Assembly: GCF_016598615.1 (NCBI RefSeq)
Contig: NZ_CP066831.1
Coordinates: forward strand, 2,108,001-2,172,000
Length of the DNA stretch: 64,000 nucleotides
Direction of reading: 5' to 3'
Source: Streptomyces liliifuscus
Lineage (GTDB): Bacteria > Actinomycetota > Actinomycetes > Streptomycetales > Streptomycetaceae
Shown here: piece by piece, positions 33,480 through 41,245 of the stretch
Layout: the number at the start of each line of letters is the position of its first letter
How positions within the stretch are numbered: position 1 is the first letter of the stretch
Translations under genes and position numbers: made by a program
The notes under the pieces: generated by a model
Database searches by the model: none
What the model was told of the DNA's origin: nothing
The model's input: the letters and a program-made list of their open reading frames with translations, nothing else

Positions 33480-34277
33480 CTACCGCGTCTGCGACCTGAT
33501 CCGCCGGACGGACCCCAGGTCCGCCTCGATCCGGGCGACCGTGGCCAGCAGATGCGGGAGCAGGTCACGGCGTACGGAGTCGACGGAGTTGCGGCTCGCG
33601 TGCACGGGGATGTTGACCGCGGCCACCACCTCGCCGTCCCGGTCCCGTACCGGGACGGCGACCGAGCGCAGCCCCTCCTCCAGTTCCTGGTCGACGATCG
33701 CGTACCCCTGCCGGCGGACCCGGCGCAGTTCGGTGCGCAGCAGGTCGGCCGAGACGATCGTGCGGGCCGTGAGGGCGCGCAGGTCCGCGCGGCCGAGCCG
33801 GGCGTCGATCTCCTGGTCGGGCAGCTGGGCGAGCAACACCCGCCCCACGGACGTGACATGGGCCGGGAAGCGGGTGCCGACCGTGATCGTCGCGGTCATG
33901 ATCCGGTGCGTGGGCACCCGTGCCACGTACACGATGTCGTCGCCGTCCAGGACGCACAGGGACGACGACTCCCTTATCTGCGCGACGAGTTGCTCCAAGT
34001 GCGGCTCGGCGATCTCCGGCAGGGTGAAACTGGACAGGTACGAGTAGCCGAGTTCGAGGACGCGCGGGGTGAGCCGGAACATCCGCCCGTCCGTCGTGAC
34101 GTATCCCAGGTCGAAGAGCGTCAGCAGGAAGCGGCGGGCCGCCGCGCGGGTGAGGTCGGTGTGCCGTGCCACCTCACTGAGCGTCAGTTCCGGGTGGTCG
34201 GCGTCGAAGGCGCGGATGACCGCGAGGCCGCGCTCGAAGGAACGGACGAAGTGCGGTTCGCGGGCTCCAGCAGGCAT
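33480..34277 (-). CDS. IclR-family regulator
   Basis: A 265-residue IclR protein of the PcaR/PobR-like subgroup. The N-terminal winged helix is FVRSFERGLAVIRAFDADHPELTLSEVARHTDLTRAAARRFLLTL, and the effector domain carries LPDQEIDARLGRADLRALTART and YAIVDQELEEGLRSVAVPVRDRDGEVVAAVNI, typical for aromatic-acid responsive members. The second of two tandem ATGs (34277) is favoured because GGAGG lies five bases before it. It converges on vanB and diverges from an ABC importer whose promoter carries matching operators, so it probably controls the importer, itself and perhaps vanAB. Confidence 0.88.
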   Translation of the reverse strand: MPAGAREPHFVRSFERGLAVIRAFDADHPELTLSEVARHTDLTRAAARRFLLTLFDLGYVTTDGRMFRLTPRVLELGYSYLSSFTLPEIAEPHLEQLVAQIRESSSLCVLDGDDIVYVARVPTHRIMTATITVGTRFPAHVTSVGRVLLAQLPDQEIDARLGRADLRALTARTIVSADLLRTELRRVRRQGYAIVDQELEEGLRSVAVPVRDRDGEVVAAVNIPVHASRNSVDSVRRDLLPHLLATVARIEADLGSVRRIRSQTR

Positions 34278-34302
34278 CATCGCCTCCACGGGACGCACGG
34301 GG

Positions 34303-34345
34303 GTGCGCACTGCGCACGCTAGGAGCACACTTCGGCAACTGTCAA
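34303..34345 (-). promoter_or_regulatory. IclR promoter with perfect 15-bp operator
   Basis: On the minus strand TTGACA (34345-34340) and TAGCGT (34321-34316) form a promoter with an 18-base spacer. GTGCGCA-C-TGCGCAC at 34303-34317 is a perfect palindrome that overlaps the -10 and the start site region, which fits autorepression. Confidence 0.65.
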
Positions 34346-34366
34346 CGACCGTGCGTGTCAAGAGCA

Positions 34367-34426
34367 TTGACCCGCTCCCGGCGAGGTTCTACGTTCCCGC
34401 TGAGCACTTCTGTGCGGTCTGCGCAC
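34367..34426 (+). promoter_or_regulatory. ABC importer promoter with second operator copy
   Basis: TTGACC (34367-34372), a 17-base spacer and TACGTT (34390-34395) form a good promoter. GTGCGGTCTGCGCAC at 34412-34426 matches the operator at 34303-34317 in 13 of 15 positions and would lie just downstream of the start site. Confidence 0.65.
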
Positions 34427-34467
34427 AGCCTGTCGAGGAACTGTCCCAGTGGTCCAGAGGGGGAGTC

Positions 34468-35439
34468 ATGCGTCGTCTGCTCATCGGCCTCGCGGCCGGC
34501 GCCGTGTTCGTCGCCGCGACGGCCTGCGGTTCGTCCGACTCCGCCGGGTCGGACGACGACAAGGCGTCCGGCGGTGGTACCACCACGATCAAGGCCGGCG
34601 TCATCCCCATCATCGACGTCGCGCCCCTGTACCTGGGCCAGTCGAAGGGCTTCTACAGCAAGCGCGGCATCAAGCTGTCGCTGACGAGCGCGCAGGGTGG
34701 CGCGGCGATCGTGCCGGGTGTCGTCTCCGGCCAGTTCGACTTCGGCTTCAGCAACATGACGTCCCTGCTGGTCGCCCAGTCCAAGAACGTGCCCGTCGAG
34801 GCCGTGGCGAACGGCGTCGCGTCCACCGGCAAGGAGGGCGCCGACTTCGCGGAGCTCGCCGTGAAGAAGGGCAGTCCCCTCAAGTCCGCCAAGGACGTGG
34901 AGGGCAAGAAGGTCGCCGCCAACACGCTCAACAACATCTGTGACACCTCGGTCAAGGAGTCGGTCCGCAAGGACGGCGGCGACCCGTCCGAGGTCGAGTT
35001 CGTGGAGATGCCCTTCGACCAGATGCCGGCCGCGCTCGCGAACGGCCAGGTGGACGCTGCCTGTGTGGTGGAACCCGCGCTCGCCACCATCAAGTCCCAG
35101 GGCGGCACCAGCATCGCGTCGCTCTTCGTCGACGTGTCGCCCGACCTGACCGTGGCCATGTACTTCACCTCCCAGCAGTACGCCCAGAAGAACCCGGAGA
35201 TGGTGAAGAAGTTCCAGGAGGCGACCGCCGAGTCCCTCGCGTACGCCGACAGTCACCCGGACGAGGCCCGCGAGATCATCGCCACGTACACGAAGATCCC
35301 GAAGAACCTCCTGGAGACGCTGACCCTGCCCCGGTGGCCGGCCGAGCCTAACCGCGCCTCCATCGAGCGGCTGTCCGAACTAGGCGTGCAGGACGGTCTG
35401 TTCGACAAGGCCCCGGACCTGGACAAGCTGCTGCCGTGA
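34468..35439 (+). CDS. NMT1/THI5-like ABC importer, binding lipoprotein
   Basis: A 323-residue lipoprotein. The signal peptide ends in ATAC (Cys20). The mature part starts TIKAGVIPIIDVAPLYLGQSKGFYSKRGIKLSL, the pattern of nitrate/taurine/aromatic-sulfonate binding proteins, and continues GQFDFGFSNMTSLLVAQSKNVPVEAV and NGQVDAACVVEPALATI. The ATG at 34468 follows GAGGGGGAG. Its place beside an IclR regulator and the vanAB genes suggests an aromatic carboxylate such as vanillate as ligand. That is inference, since family members bind many compounds. Confidence 0.83.
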   Translation: MRRLLIGLAAGAVFVAATACGSSDSAGSDDDKASGGGTTTIKAGVIPIIDVAPLYLGQSKGFYSKRGIKLSLTSAQGGAAIVPGVVSGQFDFGFSNMTSLLVAQSKNVPVEAVANGVASTGKEGADFAELAVKKGSPLKSAKDVEGKKVAANTLNNICDTSVKESVRKDGGDPSEVEFVEMPFDQMPAALANGQVDAACVVEPALATIKSQGGTSIASLFVDVSPDLTVAMYFTSQQYAQKNPEMVKKFQEATAESLAYADSHPDEAREIIATYTKIPKNLLETLTLPRWPAEPNRASIERLSELGVQDGLFDKAPDLDKLLP

Positions 35440-36209
35440 GGGGTACCAACGCCGTCCTGGGCGCGGCCGGGCTCGCGGTCTTCCTCGCACTCGGCGAGGC
35501 GGTGCCGCGGCTCGGCCTCGTCAAGGACGAGTACTTCCCGCCGACCAGCCGCATCGCCGACGCGCTCGCGACGGAACTCGCCGACGAGGCGTTCTGGACC
35601 GCGCTCGGGGACACGCTCACGGGTTGGGCGATCGGGCTCACGATCGCGGTAACGGCCGGAATCCTGGCGGGAGTTCTGATCTCGGTCACGCCCTACCTCC
35701 GCGAGGCGACGGCCTCGACGATCGAGTTCCTGCGCCCGATCCCCTCGGTCGCGCTGATCCCGCTGGCGGTGCTGCTGTTCGGCACCGATCTGCGCTCGGT
35801 CCTGCTCCTCGTCGTCTACGCGTCCTTCTGGCAGGTCCTGATCCAGGTGATGTACGGCGTCCGGGACGTCGACCCGGTCGCCGAGGAGACGGCCCGCTCG
35901 TACGGCCTCGGCACCTGGGCGCGGGTCCGGCACGTGCTCTGGCCCTCGGCCCTCCCGTACGTCATGACGGGTGTGCGGCTGGCCGCCACGGTGGCGCTGA
36001 TCCTCGCCGTGACCGCCGAACTCGTCATCGGGGCACCGGGGTTGGGCGCCCGGATCGCCGTCGCCCAGACCTCGCAGGCGGTGCCGGAGATGTACGCGCT
36101 GGTGGTGGTCACCGGGCTGCTCGGGCTGCTGATCAACGTCGGCGCGCGGACGGTCGAGCGGCGGGCGCTGTCCTGGCACCAGTCCGTGCGCGGGGAGGTG
36201 GCGGTATGA
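35436..36209 (+). CDS. ABC importer permease (SsuC/TauC-like), first
   Basis: A 257-residue permease with about six helices; the EAA loop reads DPVAEETARSYGLGTWARVRHVLWPSALPYV. The GTG start at 35436 overlaps the stop of the binding-protein gene, and the stop overlaps the next ATG. Confidence 0.84.
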   Translation: MRGTNAVLGAAGLAVFLALGEAVPRLGLVKDEYFPPTSRIADALATELADEAFWTALGDTLTGWAIGLTIAVTAGILAGVLISVTPYLREATASTIEFLRPIPSVALIPLAVLLFGTDLRSVLLLVVYASFWQVLIQVMYGVRDVDPVAEETARSYGLGTWARVRHVLWPSALPYVMTGVRLAATVALILAVTAELVIGAPGLGARIAVAQTSQAVPEMYALVVVTGLLGLLINVGARTVERRALSWHQSVRGEVAV

Positions 36210-36985
36210 GGGGTCTGCTGCTGCGACTGTGCGTCGCCGTCGCGCTGCCCGCGCTGCTGGTCGCGCTCTGGTGGGTCGCCTCGGACGACAACACCGACAT
36301 CTACTGGCCGTCGCTGCGCACGATCCTCACCACGTTCCCGGACGTGTGGACGGGCGAGCGGTGGCGCGAGGACGTACTGCCGAGCGTGCTGCGGCTGAGC
36401 GCCGGGTACACGTGCGCGGCCGTCGCCGGTGTGGCGCTGGGCACGGTCATCGGCTCGTACCACCGGGTGCGGGCCGTGTGCGAGCCGGTCCTGGAGTTCC
36501 TGCGCGCGGTGCCGCCGCCGGTGCTCGTGCCGGTCATCATGCTGTTCGCGGGCATCGGGGACACGATGAAGATCGCGGTGATCGCGAGCGGCTGTGTCTG
36601 GCCGATCCTGCTCAACACCGTGGAGGGCGTCCGGGCGGTCGACTCCGTGATGTCGGAGACGGCCCGCTCGTACGGCATCACGGGCGTCGCGCGGCTGCGG
36701 CACGTGGTACTGCGCTCGGCGAGCCCGCAGATCTTCGCGGGGCTGCGGCAGGCCCTGTCCATCGGCATCATCCTGATGGTCATCAGCGAGATGTTCGCCG
36801 CGAGCAACGGGCTGGGCTTCACCATCGTCCAGTTCCAGCGCGGCTTCGCCATCCCCGACATGTGGACCGGGATCCTGCTGCTCGGGCTGCTCGGCTTCGT
36901 TCTGTCGGTTCTCTTCCGGCTGGTCGAGCGGCGGGTGCTCGGCTGGTACCACGGTCTGCGCGACGTCTCCCGGCGGTCCTCGTGA
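36206..36985 (+). CDS. ABC importer permease (SsuC/TauC-like), second
   Basis: A 259-residue permease with an EAA loop SVMSETARSYGITGVARLRHVVLRSASPQIF. With the preceding product it forms a heterodimeric channel; many members of this group have a single permease, so two different ones are a modest peculiarity. The ATG at 36206 overlaps the previous stop. Confidence 0.84.
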   Translation: MRGLLLRLCVAVALPALLVALWWVASDDNTDIYWPSLRTILTTFPDVWTGERWREDVLPSVLRLSAGYTCAAVAGVALGTVIGSYHRVRAVCEPVLEFLRAVPPPVLVPVIMLFAGIGDTMKIAVIASGCVWPILLNTVEGVRAVDSVMSETARSYGITGVARLRHVVLRSASPQIFAGLRQALSIGIILMVISEMFAASNGLGFTIVQFQRGFAIPDMWTGILLLGLLGFVLSVLFRLVERRVLGWYHGLRDVSRRSS

Positions 36986-37020
36986 ACCTCTCGAACGTGA
37001 ACCTCTCGAAAGGGCGCTCC

Positions 37021-37827
37021 ATGCTCGACGTACGCGGCCTCCAGAAGGTCTACGAGGGGTCGGGCCGCCGCGTGGAGGCGGTACGCGACCTCACCTTCAC
37101 GGTCGAGGCCGGCGAACTGGTGTGTCTCGTCGGCCCGTCGGGCTGCGGCAAGACGACCCTGCTCAAGTGCGTGGGCGGACTGCTGACACCCACAGCGGGT
37201 GACGTGCTCCTCGGAGGCGAGCGGGTGACCGGGCCGCCGCCCGGGATGGCCGTCGTCTTCCAGGAGTACGGGCGCAGCCTCTTCCCCTGGATGCGGGTCC
37301 GCGAGAACGTCGAACTCCCCCTCAAGCAGAAGAAGTTGCCGAACACGAGGCGTCGTGAACTGGTCGCGGACGCGCTGGAGTCGGTCGGTCTCACCGACGC
37401 GGCGGGCGCGTACCCGTGGCAGCTGTCGGGCGGCATGCAGCAGCGGGTGGCGATCGCCCGCGCGCTCGCGTACGAACCCGATGTGCTGCTCATGGACGAG
37501 CCGTTCGCGGCGGTGGACGCGCAGACCCGTGCCGAACTGGAGGACCTGGTACGCGGGTTGTGGCGGCAGCGGGGGATCACGATCCTCTTCGTGACGCACG
37601 ACATCGACGAGGCGGTGTATCTCGGCGAGCGGGTGCTGATCCTTTCCTCCTCCCCGACCGTCGTCCAGGAGCAGCTGAAGATCGATCTCCCCGCCGAGCG
37701 CGACCAGTTGAACACCCGGGTGGCTCCGCGGTTCGCCGAGCTGCGGACCCATGTGTACGAGCAGATCCAGGCGGCGAAGCGCGGGGCGCCGGTCGACCGT
37801 GTGGTGAAGGACCAACGGCTCGCGTGA
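37021..37827 (+). CDS. ABC importer ATPase (SsuB/TauB-like)
   Basis: A 268-residue ATP-binding subunit. Walker A is GPSGCGKTT, the Q-loop VVFQEYGRSLFPWM, the signature LSGGMQQRVAIARAL and Walker B VLLMDEPFAAVDA, with the switch histidine in VTHDIDEA. The ATG at 37021 is preceded by AAAGGG and opens directly with the fold. A GTG at 36982 overlaps the permease stop and would add 13 residues encoded by a duplicated 15-base segment; it may be the translational coupling start. Confidence 0.86.
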   Translation: MLDVRGLQKVYEGSGRRVEAVRDLTFTVEAGELVCLVGPSGCGKTTLLKCVGGLLTPTAGDVLLGGERVTGPPPGMAVVFQEYGRSLFPWMRVRENVELPLKQKKLPNTRRRELVADALESVGLTDAAGAYPWQLSGGMQQRVAIARALAYEPDVLLMDEPFAAVDAQTRAELEDLVRGLWRQRGITILFVTHDIDEAVYLGERVLILSSSPTVVQEQLKIDLPAERDQLNTRVAPRFAELRTHVYEQIQAAKRGAPVDRVVKDQRLA

Positions 37828-37834
37828 CGGGGTG

Positions 37835-38491
37835 CTACGCCTCCGCGGTGTGCACCACGCTCAGATGACTCGACGCGCGTCGCGTACGCCGGGCGGGCGA
37901 GCGGCGGGCCTCGCGCAGGACCAGGGTCAGTCGCGTATAACCCATGCCCTGAAGGGTCTTGGTGGTCTCCCCGACGATGCGGCAGTCCGTACGACCCCAG
38001 CGAGGGTCGGGATGCAGAAGCGGCCGGAGCGCGCCGTCGTGCTCGACGGCGTCAGGGCCGACCGAGCGGATCCAGTGCGGCAGGCCGTGCCGGTAGGCGG
38101 CGTCCATGATCGGGTCCTGGGCGATGTCCCGGAGGATCGACTGGAGTCCGTGGTCGTGGCCGTGCCGCTCGACGGCGGCGGCGAAGTGCGCCAGCATCGG
38201 CAGACACCAGCTCGACTCGTGCTCGCCGAGGACCGTGCCCGCGTCCGGATGGAACAGGACGAACCGGAGGAAGTTGTCCCCCGGCATGGCGGTGGGATGC
38301 GGGCCCACACCGCGGAAAAGTGTCTCGAACGCACCGTTCGCGAGGACGACGTCCCAGCGGTGGTCGACGACGACGGAGGGAAAGGTGACGGCCTCCAGAA
38401 GCGCGGCATAGTCCTGGAGATACGCCTGGGCCTCACGACTCTCGGGGGCTGGTCGCGGCTGTGGCCGGGGCCCTCCTGCCTGGTATGCCAT
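37835..38491 (-). CDS. MmyB-like ligand-binding protein without helix-turn-helix
   Basis: A 218-residue protein that corresponds to the PAS-like ligand-binding domain (MmyB-like) normally attached to XRE regulators. YLQDYAALLEAVTFPSVVVDHRWDVVLANGAFETLF and PGDNFLRFVLFHPDAGTVL are the characteristic strands. No DNA-binding domain precedes it. The last 20 residues are Arg/Ser-rich. The ATG at 38491 is likely, with an AGAGGGG-type site upstream. It diverges from an XRE regulator gene, and it could serve as a separate sensory partner of that protein. This partnership is inference. Confidence 0.72.
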   Translation of the reverse strand: MAYQAGGPRPQPRPAPESREAQAYLQDYAALLEAVTFPSVVVDHRWDVVLANGAFETLFRGVGPHPTAMPGDNFLRFVLFHPDAGTVLGEHESSWCLPMLAHFAAAVERHGHDHGLQSILRDIAQDPIMDAAYRHGLPHWIRSVGPDAVEHDGALRPLLHPDPRWGRTDCRIVGETTKTLQGMGYTRLTLVLREARRSPARRTRRASSHLSVVHTAEA

Positions 38492-38605
38492 CGGGAGGTC
38501 CACCCCTCTTGCCTATGCGGCCCTATCGCGGCGTCGTGATCCTGCTACCCCTGGCCGAGCGGTGTCAACTATCGTGGCATTTGACGCCCGTTGACGGCTG
38601 AATCC

Positions 38606-38621
38606 CGCCACAGTTGTGGCG
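38606..38621. promoter_or_regulatory. Palindrome in the MmyB-like/XRE divergent gap
   Basis: CGCCACA-GT-TGTGGCG has perfect 7-bp arms. It lies 115 bases from the MmyB-like gene and 139 from the XRE gene, next to TTGACGCCCG/TTGACGGCTG direct repeats at 38581-38600. It is a candidate operator for the XRE protein. Confidence 0.4.
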
Positions 38622-38760
38622 AGACCTGGATGTGAGTTCGACCAAAGGGCTACTCTCCGGTCTTCGGGCGGTTCACTCCGCACTTCCGGAATTCCCACAG
38701 GGGCTTCACGTCCGAGGGATCCGGTTCCACCAGAGCGGTCGACGAAGACGTAGGAGAGAA

Positions 38761-39426
38761 GTGTCGGTGACGGATGGCTTCGAGGTTCCGGGCGCCACGG
38801 CGACGGGTCTGCTGCCGGCCGTCGTGTCCCGAGTCACCGGGCTGGCCGACAGGCTCGGTGCGCCGCACGACGAGGTGTTCGACGTCCGGCGGCTGTCCGC
38901 GGCCTCCGGAGTCCCCGAGGTCGTGGTCAGATCCCTGCTCAACGGGCGGCCCGCGGGCGAGCCCGATCTCCAGGCCCGCTTCCTGCAGCGCCTCGACCTG
39001 TTGCGCCGCACCCGGCTGAAGCCGGGCGGCCGCCGCTACACCCAGCAGGAGATCGCCGACGGCGCCGGAATGTCGCGCCAGCAGGCGGGCGCCCTCATCA
39101 ACGGCGACCGCCGCCCCACGATGGAGCACTGCGACGCCATCCAGCGGTTCTTCCGGGTGCACGCCGGATTCCTCACCGCGGAGGACCCCGAGGCGCTCGC
39201 GGGCGCCCTCCAGCACACCGAGCAGGAGCTGCTCCAGCGGCTCGCCGACCGGGAGCGCGAGGCGGCGCCGGCGGCCGCCGACGATCCGCTGGAGCGGCTG
39301 CTGCAGGACCACGGCGTCCGCGGCATCGCCTGGCGGGCCGCACAGCTGCCCACCGACCAGCACCGCGACAAGGTCGCCGAGTGGCTGGACATGCTCTTGG
39401 AGAGCGTCAAGCGGCCCGAGTCGTGA
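38761..39426 (+). CDS. XRE-type regulator of an ImmA/IrrE cassette
   Basis: A 221-residue DNA-binding protein. A helix-turn-helix of the Cro/C1 type is at about residues 88-126 (RRYTQQEIADGAGMSRQQAGALINGDRRPTMEHCDAIQRFF). The N-terminal 80 residues hold a second, weaker helix-turn-helix-like segment (DVRRLSAASGVPEVVVRSLLNG). The GTG at 38761 follows GGAGAGA. It is followed after 13 bases by the ImmA/IrrE-type peptidase gene; in phage and ICE systems such peptidases cleave the cognate XRE repressor. Confidence 0.83.
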   Translation: MSVTDGFEVPGATATGLLPAVVSRVTGLADRLGAPHDEVFDVRRLSAASGVPEVVVRSLLNGRPAGEPDLQARFLQRLDLLRRTRLKPGGRRYTQQEIADGAGMSRQQAGALINGDRRPTMEHCDAIQRFFRVHAGFLTAEDPEALAGALQHTEQELLQRLADREREAAPAAADDPLERLLQDHGVRGIAWRAAQLPTDQHRDKVAEWLDMLLESVKRPES

Positions 39427-39439
39427 TCCGGGGGATTCT

Positions 39440-39988
39440 GTGGGCATAGGAAAGGACATGCGCCGTCTGTGCGGCGAGTTGGTCGACGAGCTCTCACTGC
39501 CGGCACCGGCGGAGCCCGCCGATCTGTACGCCGCGCTGTGCGACGCCATGAGCAGAAGGCGCGGGCGTCCGGTGCAGTTCCGTACGGCCGCGTTCCCGCC
39601 GGGCACCGCCAGCGGGCTGTGGCTCGACATGGCGGACCAGGACCTCGTGGTCGTCGAGGAACGCACCGCGCCCGACCACCAGTTGGTGATCCTCGGCCAT
39701 GAGCTGTGGCACATGAACGCCGGGCACTGCAGCCACCATGTGGAGGGCGCGGCCGTCGCCGCCCGCATGCTGTCGGACGACGCCGACCTGCAGGCGACCG
39801 TCCTCAGGGTGGCCGCCCGCACCCGGTCGGACCTGGCCGACGAGAAGGACGCGGAGAGCTTCGGGCTGTTGCTGGCGAGCAAGTGCCGGGTGTGGCTGGC
39901 GGGTTCGTCGCTGCGCGGACCCGTACGGCGTGACGGTCTCGCCGGCCGGATCGAGGCCACCCTGGGCTATCGCGGGCCGCAGGGCTGA
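39440..39988 (+). CDS. ImmA/IrrE-family metallopeptidase
   Basis: A 182-residue zinc peptidase-like protein. The catalytic motif HELWH (residues 87-91, in VILGHELWHMNAGH) is intact, and the preceding TASGLWLDMADQDLVVVEERTAPDHQ is the strand that normally carries the active-site edge. GTG at 39440 and ATG at 39458 are both possible starts. It lies between the XRE gene and a membrane protein gene, all in one direction. Proteolysis of the XRE protein after a signal is the expected role; this has not been shown for the Streptomyces branch to my knowledge. Confidence 0.84.
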   Translation: MGIGKDMRRLCGELVDELSLPAPAEPADLYAALCDAMSRRRGRPVQFRTAAFPPGTASGLWLDMADQDLVVVEERTAPDHQLVILGHELWHMNAGHCSHHVEGAAVAARMLSDDADLQATVLRVAARTRSDLADEKDAESFGLLLASKCRVWLAGSSLRGPVRRDGLAGRIEATLGYRGPQG

Positions 39989-40003
39989 GGGCGCCGGCAC
40001 ACC

Positions 40004-41245
40004 GTGGACGGGTCCAGCTACTACATTCCCGCCGTCGCCATGGCGGCCGCCCTCCTGGTCAAGGCGCCCGCGCTGTCGCGGTCCTGGCGCGATCCGCTGC
40101 TGCGCTCCGTGTGCACGCTGATGGCGCTGGCCGGGCTGGTGTTCTTCTTCGCGGCCCCGCCGACCATCGGCGAGGTCAACGACGTCATCGGGATCACGAA
40201 CGTCTCGGCGCCGCTGGTCTACTGCCTGTTGAGCGCGTTCAGCGCCGCCTGTCTGGTGCTGATCGTCAACTGGCGTGGCGGGCCGCCGGAGTCGACCCGT
40301 CGGGTGTCGCGCAGCTGGATCATCGGCTACAGCGTCGTGATCGTGGCGCTGGTCGTGCTGTTCGTCCTCGGCGACGCTCCGGTGGAGCGGCTGGTGGACT
40401 TCGACACGTACTACGCCAACGAGCCGTTCGTCCGCGAGATGATCGTGCTCTATCTCGTGGCGCTGACCGTCTCGGGTGTCGCGATGAGCGTCATGTGCGG
40501 GCGCTGGGCGCTCAAGGTGCAGGGGTGGCTGCGGGCCGGCCTGCTGATCATCGTGGCCGGCTATCTGTTCAACATCGCCTATCTGACCACCAAGTTCACC
40601 GCGGTGATCGCCCGTTGGAACGGCGCGAACCTCGACTACCTCAGCTCCGACGCGGCGCCCGTACTCGCCTCCGCCGGGGTGCAGATCAGCGCGATCGGCT
40701 TCTGTTTCCCGCTGGCCTGCCAGCGGGTCGGCGACACCTGGTCCACCTGGTCGACGTACCGCCGTCTCGGCCCGCTGTGGCGCGAGCTGAAGCCGGTCTC
40801 GCCGCACGCGGCCCACGGCGTACGGATGTCCTGGTGGTCCCCGGCCGAACTCCAGGTCACCCAGCGGGAGTCGGACATCCACGACGGCATGCTCAGCCTG
40901 TATCCCTACTTCGACACCGCGGTGCGCGCGAGCGCCTACGACGCGGCCCTCTCGGCGGGCTCCGAGCCCGCCCAGGCACAGGCCGAGGCCGACGCGGCGA
41001 TGGTGACGGCGGCCGTGCGGGCGCGGGCCGCCGACCCGGACGGCAGGGTCATCGACTCGGCGGAGGCGGCCGACGCCCCGCGCTCCGCCGGCTCGCCCGC
41101 CGCCGCCTCTCCGTCCATGTCCACCGAGGGACCGCGCGACCTCGTGCGGATGTCCATCGCGCTGCGTCAGTCCCCCGTCGTCGCGGCTGCCCGAGGGCAG
41201 TACGCGACCAGGTCAGAGAGCGACTTCCATGAGCGAACCAGCTAG
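40004..41245 (+). CDS. MAB_1171c/DUF6545-like seven-helix membrane protein
   Basis: A 413-residue protein. Seven hydrophobic segments occupy residues 1-230 (for example YIPAVAMAAALLV, LMALAGLVFFFAA, PLVYCLLSAFSAACLVLIV, WIIGYSVVIVALVVLFVLG and LLIIVAGYLFNIAYL). The cytoplasmic C-terminal 170 residues contain the conserved RLGPLWRELKPVSP and REIDIHDGMLSLYPYF-like RESDIHDGMLSLYPYF. These proteins always seem to accompany XRE/ImmA genes in actinomycetes and are sometimes called putative transporters; a receptor role is equally possible. The GTG at 40004 starts it; its end overlaps the FAD gene by 17 bases. Confidence 0.78.
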   Translation: MDGSSYYIPAVAMAAALLVKAPALSRSWRDPLLRSVCTLMALAGLVFFFAAPPTIGEVNDVIGITNVSAPLVYCLLSAFSAACLVLIVNWRGGPPESTRRVSRSWIIGYSVVIVALVVLFVLGDAPVERLVDFDTYYANEPFVREMIVLYLVALTVSGVAMSVMCGRWALKVQGWLRAGLLIIVAGYLFNIAYLTTKFTAVIARWNGANLDYLSSDAAPVLASAGVQISAIGFCFPLACQRVGDTWSTWSTYRRLGPLWRELKPVSPHAAHGVRMSWWSPAELQVTQRESDIHDGMLSLYPYFDTAVRASAYDAALSAGSEPAQAQAEADAAMVTAAVRARAADPDGRVIDSAEAADAPRSAGSPAAASPSMSTEGPRDLVRMSIALRQSPVVAAARGQYATRSESDFHERTS

